Notes under the pieces: model-generated | The model's database searches: none | Told to the model about the DNA's origin: nothing | The model's input: the letters and a program-made list of their open reading frames with translations, nothing else | NCBI RefSeq assembly: GCF_030384665.1 | Contig: NC_083673.1 | Location: 1,311,501 to 1,375,500, forward strand | Reading direction: 5' to 3' | Length of the DNA stretch: 64,000 nucleotides | Source: Lodderomyces elongisporus | Taxonomy: Eukaryota > Ascomycota > Pichiomycetes > Serinales > Debaryomycetaceae | Made by a program: the position numbers and the translations under genes | In this document: one piece after another, positions 40,384 to 53,640 of the stretch | Layout of the letters: the number at the start of each line of letters is the position of its first letter | How positions within the stretch are numbered: position 1 is the first letter of the stretch

Positions 40384-41596
40384 GTAATGAAATAATATAC
40401 CGGATTTTTATATTTTTTTCCTCTTTCTTTTTTTTTTTTTGCTTTTCTATTTGTTTTTATGCGATTTGAACACCAAGGAAATCCTGAGAACTCATCCATT
40501 CTTTTATTCAAGATTCTAGAACGATATTGTAAAGATCACTGAGCGGAATTTTATGATTTTTGTACGTTTCTTTGTTTCTTTGTTTCTTTCCATTTCTTTT
40601 TTTTGTTTTTTGCTTTAGCTTCTCACGCTTCAATTTATTTGCAAATTGCGGTATAGAGGCATAATGTCATACCATACTATTTTTATTTCTTTGTTTTTTT
40701 TTTTTAATTCAAGTATTCCTTTTTCATTCTTTCATTCTCTTAATCTTTTGATCTTTCTTTTCTATTTTTGTTTTTTAATTGCTTAGTACCGCAAACTAAC
40801 TCTATGGCATTTAAATTCTCGTCTAAAACATTCGATGCAAATGACCAAGTGTTCTGGTAACCGCCTCAAAAGGAAATGACTGAACATCTTCTCGTCTAGC
40901 TCAAGAATGTGGTTGGTTTCGTCTAAATATTTTTGTTGATGTAATTCTTCGTCAAAAATTATAAATAAATTTAAAAAAATATAAAAGGGCAGAGTTTAGC
41001 CAACAATTTTAGCAATGTTGCATAAAGGGCTCTCGCCAGGGCAGAAGAAGAAAAATAAAAATAAAAAAAATTAAAAAAAAATAAAAAATAAAAAAAATTA
41101 AAAAATAAAAAATTGAAGGAGTGGTAAAGACGTAATACGACATAAATTAAATCCTGTGCCAAAATTAGCATTAGCACACAAAAGAAAAGAAAAGAAAAGG
41201 AAAATGCTTCTAGAAATACCAATAAATATCAATAAATTAGATACAAATAAAAAGACAAATTGAAAGCAAATGTTTTCTTTTTCCTAAAATACGGCACAAG
41301 TCAGTTTATCAACACCCGTGTTCCTTTCAAGCTTTCTTTATTTAACCTACGTGTGGTTTTTACTTTAATAATCTCTCTTCTATTATAAAACTTTTCAATG
41401 CACCAATCGCTAAGCAGCGATCACGCTGAATCTAAAAAAAAAATAACTCTCTAATATATATACATACATACATATATACATACATACATATATATGTATA
41501 TATGTAAATGTATACGAATAAAACGACACCAAGTCGATGAAGCAGCCAAGTACTTGCTGGTTGTGGTGTCATTGTTTGAACTGAAAAATTCACTAA
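40384..41596. other. 1.2 kb convergent 3' region of CSC1-like and UME6-like genes
   Basis: No gene. It holds many A and T runs, an AAAAT repeat (about 41050-41110) and a TACATA repeat (about 41458-41500). Both genes must terminate here. Confidence 0.55.
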
Positions 41597-44299
41597 TTAA
41601 TTTGCTTTTTTTCTTCCTTTGGGAACTCTGGTTTGCGCTTGAAAATTCTTCCTTATCATTGCCAACTCCTTCAATTTCTCTTCTCTCAACACTGGATTAG
41701 TTACATACTCCGGCTTAGTGTCACTATAATCACAAGTGATGCCAAATCTATCACAGGCACCGCACGAGGGTGTGACTTCGTTGCACTTCAAGTGTTTGAT
41801 TCGACAAATCCAACACCCCTTCTTGGAACGAGGTAGTAACCTTCTACGAGTAAATTTCTTGGGTCTATCGTTACCTTCTTGTGATGCGCGCTGCGCTTTG
41901 TCATAAAGAATCGACAGGTTCCTGTCCAAAGACTGATGAAAAGTGGTGGTATACTCGGGATCATCATCAAAGGACTCGTAATAGTTTTCCTGAGCATCTA
42001 CTACAACATCCACCACCGCCCTCTCCTCCTCCGGCTCCCCCTCCCGCTCCTCCTCCTCGTTATTTTTTTCCTTTTCATTTCTCTCACCTTTGACGTTTTT
42101 ATCAATTACGTTGCCATTAGCTAATCTGTCTTTACTTGCACCGGCTTTTTTCGAAGCACGTTCAGTTTTTGAAGATGCTTGCACATTCTTTACCTCCTTT
42201 TTCACGCCCTCCTTTGCACTTTTCAAATTTGCTTTCGATTTTCTTGCTCTCAAATTTCTTGTACCCAAATCCTTATTCTTTGCCTCATTCTTACGTGCCA
42301 ACAATGAAGGCTCTGAGTAAAAAGACGAGTTCGAAGAACCGTCAGACTCATTGTGGCGATATATGTTTGTCACAGGTAAGCCTCGGGAAAATGTGGATGA
42401 TGAGTTTGACGAATCCGAAGGTATTCTTGCTGACTGAAGCTGAAGAGGTGTTTGGGGATGCTGACCTTCTGCGTGTGGAAGTTGCGGATGCTGAAGTTGA
42501 ATTGCAGATGCCGGTGCGGATAGAGAAGCAGGTATTGATGCAGGTATTGGTACAGCTATTGATGCTGATGCTGGTGCTGAAGAAGAAGAAGCGGAAGAAG
42601 GGGCAGATGATTGTGGTTGTTGCAAATATGTAGGTGGGTTTGTGGCTAGATTTTGCAATGATCGATTAAACGCTGCATTAGACAAGGGAGAAGAAGTTGT
42701 TGATTCTGTTGGTGTTATCAATGACTGCAGCAACATGTTTAAATTTTTCCTCGAAGAAGTGTTTAGTCTTGAGAGGGACGACTTTTTGACAATTCGATTC
42801 GTGTGCTGACTCGACAACAATGTAGGAGTTGAGTGTAAAGTAGAATGTTTGGCATAGGGAGGTCTCTGGTTACTGGATGGAGTATCTGTTGGAAGAGAGC
42901 CGTGACGTAAAGGGGTACTACGTGGCACCGGTGTAGAATTGAAATTGGAATGAAAATTAGCAGATGATGAAGACGATAATGGTATAAATTCATCTTTATC
43001 ATCATCAACACCTCTATCAAAGTTTCCTGAACTATCTTGATTTGGTAAGGAAAGTTGTCGTTGGGCTGAGGGAGTTAATTCGAGGGAGCCCAGAGCATGT
43101 GGTGAATTAGTTTGAACATAAGCCTCATCAACTTGTAGTATGTAGTGATTGGGCACATTCTCGTGGTATTGGAAACTCTGGTTGAGATGGTGCGGGTGGT
43201 AGTGGTGATGCTGGTAATGTTGGTAATCTTGATGGTGTAAACCTCCTCTTAACTGGTTATTGACAGGTAAAGACTCCATCGATGCATTTGCAATTTGAAA
43301 TACATTGAACGCTTCTTCATCGTATTGCTGGCTTTCATCGTGAAAACCTTCAAAAGACTGATTTGAAACGGAATAAACAAAGCTATTATTGGGATCAACG
43401 GCGCTGAGGTTGTAAAAGTTTTGTGGCTGTGTGAATGATCCTTCTTCCTCTCCCGCTGGTGCATCTATAACTTTTTCTTCTCTTTTTTTCTCTTCCTCTC
43501 CTTCTTCTCCTTTTACATCTCTGGCAACCTCTCTGCTAAAGGACAAAGAATCATGTGAAGGTTGTGTGGGACCAGAACTCTCTGGTTGCAGAAAGGTTGA
43601 AAGCTGGCTCAAATCTTGACTCAAGGGTTGTTGTTGAAAGTCTTCAAAGTAAGGTTTTGTTACCTCGTATTGCTCGTTATCAAGTGCTACCTGTCTGGAA
43701 TCCAAATATTGACCTTGAAAGTTAACTGTGTTTTGCGACATCCTTGATGAGGCTCTTGACGGTAGATCCATATTTATAGGTGGCGGGCGAGGTAAAGTCG
43801 ATAACAAAGTGGTGAGATTTTGAGATTTGTTCATGTCATCTAAAGTCGACAACTGGTGTTGGCTTTGGTCCAATTGCACCTGCAATTGCAATTGCAATTG
43901 CTGCTGATGTTGCTGTTGTTGTTGTGGGTGGAGGTCGTGATGGTGTTGAAACTGTGGCGGCAATTGTATCTGAGTTTGCAATTGTTGTAATTGTTGTTGC
44001 TGTTGCTGTTGTTGCTGCTGTTGTAGTTGTTGTTGCTCAAATGCCCCCAAGTCCAACTGATAGTAATCAATATTTGGCATAGTATTTGCCATGGTATTTG
44101 CCATGTCGTATATGGTTCTGTTGGCCTGTACCAGTGCTTGTACTGTTGCATTCATGCTGGGCGAAGGTTTGATAGGCGAGGAGGAGTTGGCAATTGAGGT
44201 ATCTAAGCAAATTGTATCGTCAGCTCCTGGAGAAGATGGCGAAGATGATGGGCTGTGGTGCAAACTATCCATATGCGCTTTCAAAAGCGATGATAACAT
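41597..44299 (-). CDS. UME6: C-terminal zinc-cluster regulator, Ume6-like
   Basis: The 900-residue protein has a Zn(II)2Cys6 cluster at its C-terminus rather than the N-terminus, the arrangement of Ume6. The six cysteines are C829, C832, C839, C846, C849 and C856 ([20 protein letters not shown] and onward), followed by [20 protein letters not shown], which fits the post-cluster DNA-binding stretch of Ume6 as I recall it. In S. cerevisiae Ume6 binds URS1 and controls meiosis and metabolism. In C. albicans it is a dose-dependent master activator of hyphal growth. The rest is low complexity: a Gln-rich block (about 88-110, bases 43981-44038), His/Gln and Ser/Pro/Ala tracts, and a basic/acidic KE-rich stretch before the cluster. 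The ATG at 44299 is the first in frame. It faces 10.7 kb without a gene, like the unusually long upstream region of C. albicans UME6. Other C-terminal zinc-cluster factors cannot be fully excluded. Confidence 0.68.
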   Translation of the reverse strand: MLSSLLKAHMDSLHHSPSSSPSSPGADDTICLDTSIANSSSPIKPSPSMNATVQALVQANRTIYDMANTMANTMPNIDYYQLDLGAFEQQQLQQQQQQQQQQQLQQLQTQIQLPPQFQHHHDLHPQQQQQHQQQLQLQLQVQLDQSQHQLSTLDDMNKSQNLTTLLSTLPRPPPINMDLPSRASSRMSQNTVNFQGQYLDSRQVALDNEQYEVTKPYFEDFQQQPLSQDLSQLSTFLQPESSGPTQPSHDSLSFSREVARDVKGEEGEEEKKREEKVIDAPAGEEEGSFTQPQNFYNLSAVDPNNSFVYSVSNQSFEGFHDESQQYDEEAFNVFQIANASMESLPVNNQLRGGLHHQDYQHYQHHHYHPHHLNQSFQYHENVPNHYILQVDEAYVQTNSPHALGSLELTPSAQRQLSLPNQDSSGNFDRGVDDDKDEFIPLSSSSSANFHSNFNSTPVPRSTPLRHGSLPTDTPSSNQRPPYAKHSTLHSTPTLLSSQHTNRIVKKSSLSRLNTSSRKNLNMLLQSLITPTESTTSSPLSNAAFNRSLQNLATNPPTYLQQPQSSAPSSASSSSAPASASIAVPIPASIPASLSAPASAIQLQHPQLPHAEGQHPQTPLQLQSARIPSDSSNSSSTFSRGLPVTNIYRHNESDGSSNSSFYSEPSLLARKNEAKNKDLGTRNLRARKSKANLKSAKEGVKKEVKNVQASSKTERASKKAGASKDRLANGNVIDKNVKGERNEKEKNNEEEEREGEPEEERAVVDVVVDAQENYYESFDDDPEYTTTFHQSLDRNLSILYDKAQRASQEGNDRPKKFTRRRLLPRSKKGCWICRIKHLKCNEVTPSCGACDRFGITCDYSDTKPEYVTNPVLREEKLKELAMIRKNFQAQTRVPKGRKKAN
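43981..44038 (-). repeat. Gln-encoding repeat in the UME6-like gene
   Basis: A TTG/CTG run on the + strand encodes glutamine with a few leucines. Confidence 0.9.
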
Positions 44300-44578
44300 T
44301 CACTATTGACTTTTTGTAGGTAGGTGGTGGGGTAGAGGGAGGGGAAGCAGGGGTAATGAGCGGAGTTGTCAATTTCAAGGCAATTGCTAGTACAAGTAAT
44401 CTGTTGAGAAAACTTAAGCTCAATTCAATTACAAAGTGAATAGGGTTTTTGCATGGAATCTTGGATTGTGGTTTTCCCCTTGAAAGTGAAAAAAGAAAAA
44501 AAATTAATAGTTATTAAACTAATGATGTGGTGCCCGATGAATTTGAAATGAAAGAATGAGCTGAATGGGAAAATTATG

Positions 44579-44586
44579 AGCCGCCA
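44579..44586 (+). promoter_or_regulatory. URS1-core-like site AGCCGCCA upstream of UME6
   Basis: AGCCGCC is the central part of the S. cerevisiae URS1 site (TAGCCGCCGA) bound by Ume6. This copy is 280 bp upstream of the UME6-like ATG. It is a single short match, so support is weak. Confidence 0.25.
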
Positions 44587-46676
44587 ATTAGTATTGTGTG
44601 TAGCTTGGGTCTGTGAAAAAGAAACGAATATTACCAAGTAGTGTTAAAGAATACCAAAGAATACCAAAGAACACTCAAGGATAGCGAAGTAAACCGAATG
44701 AAAGTGAAAGAAATAAAAAATAGAAAAGAAATTGCAATGGAAAAGGAAAGGGTGAATGTTTGAGTAATGGTAAAAGGAGTAGGGATTTAGGGTAGTTTAT
44801 GTAAGTTTAAATAGCTTTTTGAAAATGGATGATGTTTGTTCCAATTTATATATGGGTAGGAGGAGGAGGAGGAAGAGGAGGAGGGGGTCCACCACCAGTA
44901 TTGACTTGAAAAAAAAAAATAGAACAAGAGAAGCTGTTGCTGCTAAATTGGCTTATCAGAATTAAACCTTGCATTTGTGAATTTTGCCTTTTGGAATAAA
45001 GAGTCTCAAAGCAGCAAATACACAATCAAGAGCCTTCTAACCAAGTGTCTTTTGTTTACTAATTAATTACCTTTACCTTTGAGTCTGTGGTTGAGGCTGT
45101 ATAAGGTACTGGAACCAAAAAGTGCAAAGAATAAGTGGAATAAAGAAAAAAAAAATAAAAAATGAAAAATAAAGGAAAAAATAAAAAAGATTAAAAAAGG
45201 AATTAAAAAAAGAATGCATTCGATCTTCCTGCTTAAAGTTGAAAAATTTGTGTCGTTGCCCAAAATTCTTTTCTAACACAAACCTCTTGAACATTTTACA
45301 TGTATTGCATAGTATGGGCCTAGTGGTAGGGTGTAAAGTTGGGAATGCATGGTGGTCAAAAGTGTCTTCTGTTCCAAAATAAAGAGAGTTGAAGTGGAGG
45401 AGGGTGGCTTGAAGATGGACAGACACTAGTGCAAAATACTTTGTTGAAAAAAAAAAAAAAAAACACGGAAGCTGAAAAATTCGTACAATGCAATACTATA
45501 CAATACCAGACAATACAGTATAGAAAAGTATAATACAGTACAGTACAGTACAGTACAATGCTTATGATGTAAGGTCCGTGTCGCTACAGCACAAGACAAC
45601 CACAAAGTGGACTCGATAAGACACTGTCAGCTCATTGCTTATTTGCGTCTTTTTGCCAGTTAAGACAGTCTTTTGTATGTATATACACATATATTATTTT
45701 TTTTTTCTATATTTCTACACTGTAGAAATAATAATCGATAGGAAGACCGTTTGATTGTTGTGTTGATATTGTTTGTGCTGCTCTTGTGGCTCTTCCTACT
45801 TTCTTTCTTTCTTTGTTTCTTTGTCTTGCTGTTTATGTATAACCTCACGTGGCAAATGATATTGGGAATTAGGCTTGGTGAGAGTTTAATTTATTTGTTT
45901 ATTATTCTTCGTTTCCTTTTTCGAAATCAGTTTGAGATGAGCAAGGGCACTGCTGAAAAAAAAATTTTTTTTTTTGCCGAATTAGCCAAAGAAGCAAAAA
46001 AATCAAGAAAGGGAAGGGAAACAGAGTTTAATATAAGAGTTTGGTGACGTTGGGAAAGATGAATACTATTAGGTACAGGATGGTTCGACTGAAGGAATCA
46101 GACATCAGACATACATTTTTTTTTTATGATGGAGTGGACTCCACACTGGCACTTTCTCTTCGTTTTAATTTTTTTTTTTTAATTTATTAATTTTACTCTC
46201 ATTTTTTCTTTGGGCTTTAGGAGCATTTCTATTTTGGGATGTAGTACAACCATTACTGTGTAAGACCATTCTTAATAAAGGCAGCAGCAGTAGCAATATC
46301 GAGTATGCATGTATGGTAAGATTAAGGAATTATTATGGTTGGATTGTTAATAAAGCTCGGTTTAAAATGACGGCAGCGCAATTTTCTGTCTTGTCTTGTT
46401 TTGTCTTGTTTTGTCTTGTCTTGTCTTGTCTTGCTTTGCCAAAATTAAACGCCCGATATAACTCTATATCTTCACTCTTTTTTTTTTTGTCCATTATTCT
46501 CAATTCACCTCTTTGTCTTGTACTTCATCTTGTACCAATTTCTGTTTCGTTCTTGTTTTTTTTTTAATAACTCAATTTAAAATTTATTTATTGATATCTT
46601 TGGTATTATAGATATATATTCTTGGACTAATGGTGGTTGGTAAATAGTAATCGGTGATTCTAGTGGAGGTGGTACC

Positions 46677-46712
46677 AAGTGTAGTACTAAGTGTAATACT
46701 AAGTGTAGTTCT
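46677..46712 (+). repeat. Three tandem copies of a 12-bp unit AAGTGTARTWCT
   Basis: Copies at 46677-46688, 46689-46700 and 46701-46712 differ at one or two bases. It lies in the UME6 upstream region, about 2.4 kb from the start codon. Confidence 0.85.
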
Positions 46713-48069
46713 AGTTGTGGTGTTGATATTACCGCGCTACAAAGTGTGTCCTGATATTGGTTTTGTCGCCCTGGCCTCTCGGCTCCCAAATATGTGTATA
46801 CACATTCATTTGGTTGTATGCATTTAAGCGGTTTTGTACTCTATACCCCTAATTTTCACAGATGTTCTTGAAGAGGTTGAGGTTGGAAGCTTTATGGAAA
46901 GGTAGGAGCTGAAAGCTAAAAACCCTGTTGTCTTGCAGATTGCAAAACAAGAGCAGTTAAAAAAAAAGAGAGAGAAAGACAGCAAAACATTACAAAACAA
47001 AGCAAAACAAAACAAAGCAAAGCAAAATATGGGTGCAGAGGTACATGAAGAGGTTGTATGTTGAGCGCTTTTATCTTCTTTCCACATGCTTTTCTTTTTT
47101 TAATATTGTTTTATTTAAACATTTCTAAAAACCATCACAGTCCATATATGTTTTTCACACATTTATACATATGTAACTTTATTTACTATTCACTATATCT
47201 TACCCGCTTGGCGCAGCTAATAGCAGCAGCAGCAGCAGCAGGAGTACTTGTCTATTTCTTTATCAGCAAGTTATTGTCTTGCCATTAGATGCTTTACTCC
47301 TCACTCTCAAACATTTTATTTTGCCCAAGCATGCATTGGCTACAAACTGCGAGCTTCAGACTATAAGAATTCGGTAACTGTGAACAAAATTGAAAACAAA
47401 AAAAGAAAAAGAAAAAGAAAAATATGAACAAAAATTTTATTTTCTGAATAAAAAAAATTAAAAAAACAAAACAAACAAATAGTTTATCAAAGGTTGGTTA
47501 ATATTAAAAGAGATAGAGAATAGGATTTGTTTGTTTGTTTGTTTGTTATTATACTTTTTTTTTTTCAAAATGCCGTTTGAACTTGTTTGTGTGTCCACTC
47601 AACACCAGCAACCCCTCCAACACATGGCATTGTAGAGATAAGGCTTGGTTCTGCCACTCTTTTCTTTATTTTTTTTTTTGTTTAATGTTTTTCAAAAACC
47701 AATATTTGACACTTTGTGTGTGTGCGTGTGTGTTACTCATCAAAGCATGCCAGTACATTTTTGTTCCACTCAACATCAACAGCAACAACTCAAAATAATT
47801 CAGGACAGCTTAAATCCTTTATTTCAATGCTAACTCTTTTGTGGGAGATTTGCGTACAGCACAAGTGGAATTCGATAAGTCAGCGTGGAAAGAACGAAAA
47901 AGAAAAACATTAATTGATTGATTGGCGGTCTACGGGTCCTTGTTTATCCAAACTTGTCTTGTCCTGTCTTATCTTGTCTAGCCAGCTGGAAAGAGAGATG
48001 GGGGACCCACAAACTACACAAAAATGCATAAATCCATCTACAGGTCTACGTGTCCTTCTCCTCATTCTC

Positions 48070-48071
<2 letters not shown>

Positions 48072-48101
<30 letters not shown>

Positions 48102-48106
48102 CTTCC
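48072..48106 (+). repeat. (TTC)n trinucleotide repeat
   Basis: About eleven to twelve TTC units in the UME6-BEM1-like desert. Confidence 0.9.
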
Positions 48107-49174
48107 CACTCTGTTCTCCTTCCTCTCTATTCTTCTTCCCTCTATGTTCTCTTCTCTTCAGTTTTGTTCCCGGTTTTTGTCTCTGTAGCAAGCCCTCATT
48201 TGTGCCCCTCTTGCCGAGAAACCCCGCATTCTATTGTGTCAAAGTACACTTAGTCTAAAGCTTTTTTATACTAAAAAAAAAATAAAGAGGCCAAAAAAAA
48301 AAGGATAGCACTAAAACCTTCAACGCGAACATGACATCATGTGATGGACAACACAATTTTGAACAGAATTGTTTTATTGTTTGCAGACTGTCCCAGCCTG
48401 CCTTGTTGTTTTTTGCTTGTAAAGCTACGTAAGACTACTCTCTGAAATTACTTTAAATTTTTTTGTGTTGTTGATGAACAATGTTGAAAATTGAAGAATG
48501 AATAAAAAATTTTTTTTGAAAAACTTGTTTTTTTCATTATTTGACACCCATCTCATTAGTAGCCCCATTGTCCTTTTTTTTTGTTTGCTTTTCAATGATA
48601 CTTGCGGACTTTCAGTTCCAGAAAAGTATTAGATATCTTGCTCATCGCAATAATTGTAACAATAGTATTGATGAGAATTGAAAAAAAATGTAAAAAAGAA
48701 GGATGGTGAATGGAGATGGTGATCAATTGGCTCTATAATGGAATACTAACACAAGAGAGTTCTCGTATAGATAGATAAGACCATCTATCCTGAAAGTTGT
48801 TGACTAAAATTTAAAAAACAAAAACAGAACCAAAAACAAAAGAAGGAAAGAAAACTAATCTAATATTTTTTTTTATTACCCCCTTTCTTTTGTGGAATGT
48901 GGTCTGGTCGGTACTCCCGGGGTACAGATTGTTTTTATTATCTTTTTTTTGCTTTGTTTTCTTGCAATTTAGGGTATTTGCTTATAGCAAACGTTTTATT
49001 CACAGGGCAAGACGTGTAATACTAGTAGTAGCTGTATTAGCCTGGTGGATTTTTGCTGGAATATGGAAAATGGTGATGTTGATTGTGGAAAAGGGAAAAA
49101 AAAATTTTTACTAAAAAAGAAAAAAAACATCAACTATAAATTCATTATTGTGCAGCACGGATGTTCGGACGGCT

Positions 49175-49191
49175 TTTATCCGACCAGAGCC
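49175..49191 (+). repeat. First copy of 17-bp motif TTTATCCGACCWGAGCC
   Basis: It matches the copy at 52660-52676 at 16 of 17 positions (A versus T at the twelfth base). It is GC-richer than its surroundings, so it is not a low-complexity match. Confidence 0.6.
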
Positions 49192-49391
49192 TAACTACTG
49201 TAATGGAGTTTGTAGGGTACTTGGGTACGGTGTGTGCATGCTGGATAAAGGATCCCTTTTCCTTACCAAACGCAGAATTAATTTGTTCTTTTAGAAAAAT
49301 AAAAAAAATTGGAATATCCCTCAATACTTGTTGAAGACACAAGTGGATGATTAGGTTTGTGTATGTGTGTGTGTGTGCCTATCATAGTTCT

Positions 49392-49422
<31 letters not shown>

Positions 49423-52400
49423 GCCCTTTCCGCCTTTTCTTCGTCCTCCTCCCGCCCCTCCCCGCGCGCCTTCTGCGTCTGCTTTTGAAACGGTTAGTAA
49501 ATCCTAGACCCTGCCTTGGCTTGGAAACAAAAAATAAAAAATTCCAATTTGACATGTTGTCATGTCGATTGCAATGGTAAAGGCAAAGGCAATGGGCAAT
49601 GGGCAATGTACATTGACTTTGCTTGGGCTTGTAAATTTTGCTTTTGGCCCTTTTCCTATTTTGCTCCTAAGTTCTGTCCAGCTCCATTATTATTTTTTTT
49701 TTTACTTTGTTACTTTTTTTAATGTTTATAGTTTTTTAGGGTACCTAGTCTAAATTAGTCCATCAAGCTATAGCAGTACTAGTCTAAAGACCAAAATTAA
49801 ACCGACCGGAATTAACTGAGCAGAGATGAGTACTTGCCGTGGTTTTTTGTATTCTGGTTAGTTGTTGTAAATTTCACTTTAACTAGCTTTCCAACTTCAC
49901 ATTCTACCCTTTTCTTTTCTTACTTACGAGAATCAATCGATGCCCAAAACACCATAAAAAGACATTTCTCGGAAAAAAAATTAGGAAAACCACAGAAAGA
50001 AAAGAAAGTTGCAATTGGAAATAAAGAAACAAACGAACAGACAGACAGACAGACAAATAAATAATAAGCATTGCCAAAGATCAACAGGGCGTCGACTTCT
50101 TTGCCGGTTTTTGTGGGCCAAAAAGAAATGTAGTAATGAAATCGACTCAATAATATGTAGATATGCAAATATTTATGTAAAAAAACAAAGAAGAAAAGAA
50201 GAAAAAAAAACAAACAAACACACCAGGATAGTTTGTGTACCAATTTCAGTTTGAGCTGAATACAAAAGAGGTGATGGTAATGATAATAGTTCTAAAGCAG
50301 ATTCGGTTACTCAAAACTTTTTTAGGACGCATTTTTACCAAAGAGATAAGGGGCTTACATGACTCAACTCCATGCGGAAAGAAAAAAGCGAGTCACTCCA
50401 GGCCAGGTGAAATTTTTTTTTTGGTGGTTCGTCCATTTTATAGGTTATTTATTCTATACTTTTATTCTATTTCCCCCTCCTCCCCTCCTCCCCCATTTGT
50501 TTTCGATTCTGTTTATTTGCAAATAAAAGTATTACCCATATCAATCCGGTTTGCTTTGTTTGCGCAATTTACGCCATAGTGATTGGAGTAAAATTGTGCC
50601 GTGCAAAACTCGTTGTCGATGTTTCTGTAGCTTTCACCATCGCTATATTTCCCGAAATAGGTTTTTTTCCGGATTTAAGGACCAGACACCGCCCAGAAAA
50701 CAACAACTTTTTTTTAGTACATGAACATTGTTGAAAGCACTTTTTACCTTGCTGGACAATAGGTTGGAGTTGCAAAATTTCTCCGAAAAACTCCCAAATG
50801 CCGTATACGCTGAACTGATAATGCATCCACTCACCCCACACATACACACAAACAAGAATCATAGGAACCCACAATAGAGTTTCACAAAAAGTGTGTATAT
50901 GTGTAAGAGCTTTTTTTTGCTCCTTTATTGTTATTATCAATATTTATTGCGAAAAAAAAACTATTCTTGATATAAAACACATCTAACCATACCGACACAA
51001 GAAAGGGAAAAAAAATGGGAAACGGAGGATACTTGTAGAATAAGCATTGTCTATAGAGAAAACCATCAATAATTTTTCACTTTCAACTTCTATTTCTATT
51101 TCTAATTCTAAATCTATTTCTATTTCTATTTCACTTTTAATATTAATTTTAATTTTTATAATCTATATGTATATATGTTTAAATATATATTATTATTATT
51201 TTATTTTTTTGTTGATTGGCTGAACCGCGCTTAATACTGCAAGGCACACAAGGTTTAATAAGTTTGTATTATTAGATGTCTACTTGAGCTTCCATGAGTC
51301 GTGCAAATTGATCAAAAAAAATTAAAAATTAAAGAAATTGAAAAAATGAAAAATACACAAAACTAATAAAAGAAAATAAAAAAAAGAACTTGGAATTTTT
51401 CATTTTGTGGCATGCGAAGAGGGAATGCAAAGTTACAGAATGAACAAAACGACAAGGTAAACAAAAGAGCGAAACAGGAGGATAAACTCTTAATTTAGTT
51501 GAAGCTTAGTGTACTGGATTGCTATTCTACTGGGTACTGAATAGAACATGACAGAAAGAGAGACAGAGAGACAGAGAGAGAAAAGTTCAGAGGCAGATAC
51601 ATGCAGAATAACTATTGGCGAGGGATGAGGATGTGCAATCATTGAATATGAATTTTGTTACTAGGATTTGTTAGGGCGGGTAATGCCAATGTTTTCCTAA
51701 TCTAATGTTGTCTTTCTCTGTAATAGCTCTTATTCCATAAAAAGACAAAGTGTTTTGAGAAAGAATGCTACAAACCGTTTCCCAGCTCAGAGCTAACTTT
51801 GCCCTATATCGAAGCAAAAAAAAAAGAAAAGATTAACCAAAACAATTTTTCTTAAAAAAAAATGAATAAGCAAATTAAAAATGGAAGATATGGATAAACA
51901 TAAGTCTTCGAACTAATCTCCCACTCTCGCTGGTTAGACTATAAGAAAAAAAAAAATTGGAAATAGTTCGTAAAACAAAATGAGGTAACCAATTAATCAA
52001 AACAGTTGCTTTTGGTTTCCTTTTTCTTCTTTTTTTTTTTCTTTTTTTTTTTTTCTACTGCTTTGGTTTTCAAATGGGAATGTTGTTTGAAACAAACACA
52101 CATTTCTCCCACGAGGGAGAGAAAGAGGGCATTTGTTATAGGCAAGAAAAGTATCGGTACCCCTGAAAATAAGGTCAAGGTCAAGGTCTCAAGTGGTTTC
52201 GTAATTGGTCCTTATTTTTTTAATTTATTTTTTAATATTTTCAATTTTCCCCTTTTTTTTTGGCGAAATGAGATATATATAGAGAGAGTAGGTTCTTTGC
52301 ATTCTACAATTTTGGCTAATATTATTGAACTTGGCACTCGACATTCTGTCCCCTTCTATTTTTGTTTTTTTTTTTGCGCTCTTGATTCCAGCTTTATGTT

Positions 52401-52659
52401 TATTATGTTTGTTTTGTAAAATTTAGTAAGTCTTTGTAATTTTTAATAGTAAAAAAACAATAAAAAAGAAAGGAAACTAAACATTGAGGTCTTTCTTGTA
52501 TGCTCTAATGTATCTAAACACTAGTCTATGCTTTAGTTTTCTTTATGACAAGGTCTAAACCAAAAGAAATGAGGTCTAGCCTTATATTAGATGGTCATGA
52601 ACCTTTCTTTCCTTTCTCCTGCTCCTCTTCCCCCTCTCCCTCCTCTTGATGGAATATAG

Positions 52660-52676
52660 TTTATCCGACCTGAGCC
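52660..52676 (+). repeat. Second copy of 17-bp motif TTTATCCGACCWGAGCC
   Basis: Same orientation as the copy at 49175-49191, 3.5 kb away. Confidence 0.6.
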
Positions 52677-53614
52677 AAATTGCACGACTTATTTGTCTCT
52701 TGCTTTTGGTCGTGTGAAGTTTACCAATGTAAAAGATGAGATGCGTGGGTGAGTGCGTGAAGAGATGAAACTAATTGAAGCCAAGAAGTGAAGAAAGAAA
52801 CAAAAAAAAAAAAGAAAGGAAACAAGGCAAAGGACAATAATTCAAAAAAGGAAAAAAATTTTTCTTTACAATCTTTCTTCTCCTTTTCCTTTTCCTTTTC
52901 CTTCTTTTCCTTCTTCTTTTGCTCTTCACATATTAAACTCACTTCTGGATTACCAGCGAGACTGATTAATACCTCTGTTCAGTTAAGCAAAAATGGCCGG
53001 AAGGAAATTGAGTCCTTTATTTTGTAATAAGGGAGGGGTGTGAGAGCCTTTTGTCCATTGTTAATAATCCAACAAATCTGATTGTTATACATCGTGTAGA
53101 TTTATTTGGTTCGCATGATGGGCACATTTATTTATTTTCTTTTTCAAATATAAGATATATACATTGTAGTGAGATATCGATTATGGTACAAGGAAGGAGT
53201 AGGAATCAAAAATGGAAACGTTGATGGAAGTTTGGAGAAGTTTGGAGAGGTAAACACTATCTGGCAAGTTGGCACCTTTTTATTTACAATGAACAATACC
53301 AAATTGCTCTATATTGGATTGAGCAATAAGTTTTTATTAAAGAAAGAAGTGGCAATCCTTTGTCTCTATCTCTCTCCTCTTTTTCTCTCTTTTCCTTTCT
53401 TTATTGCTCCTTTGCAACTTTTGTTTATTTTGATCTTTGACCCAGTGATGGTTGGTCATTTTCGTACACACCATATTGGCCATTCATATTAACCATAAAC
53501 ACACCTTTATTGGTATTTGGTAATCCCCTATTCAATCAAACATTTTGTACGCGTTCAAAATATGGAGCGGAATTTGTACGTTTTGGGAAATGAAAGATTA
53601 TTTAGCCTTTTCTG

Positions 53615-53640
53615 CCCCCCCCCCCCCCCCAAAAAAAAAA
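53615..53640 (+). repeat. C16-A10 homopolymer junction
   Basis: Sixteen C followed directly by ten A, about 1.4 kb before the BEM1-like start. A similar tract on the opposite strand lies at 61405-61435. Confidence 0.95.

Noticed and set aside
49396..49606. Arg-Glu-rich reverse frame over a CT run
   Set aside because: Pure dinucleotide repeat artefact.
50569..50940. 123-codon reverse frame in the UME6-side desert, fairly protein-like in composition
   Set aside because: It opens at a TTG, and the first ATG would leave about 97 codons. No motif was recognised. It would be worth only a homology search.
53169..53492. 107-codon forward frame with hydrophobic end
   Set aside because: No ATG at the start (GTG) and no recognisable domain.
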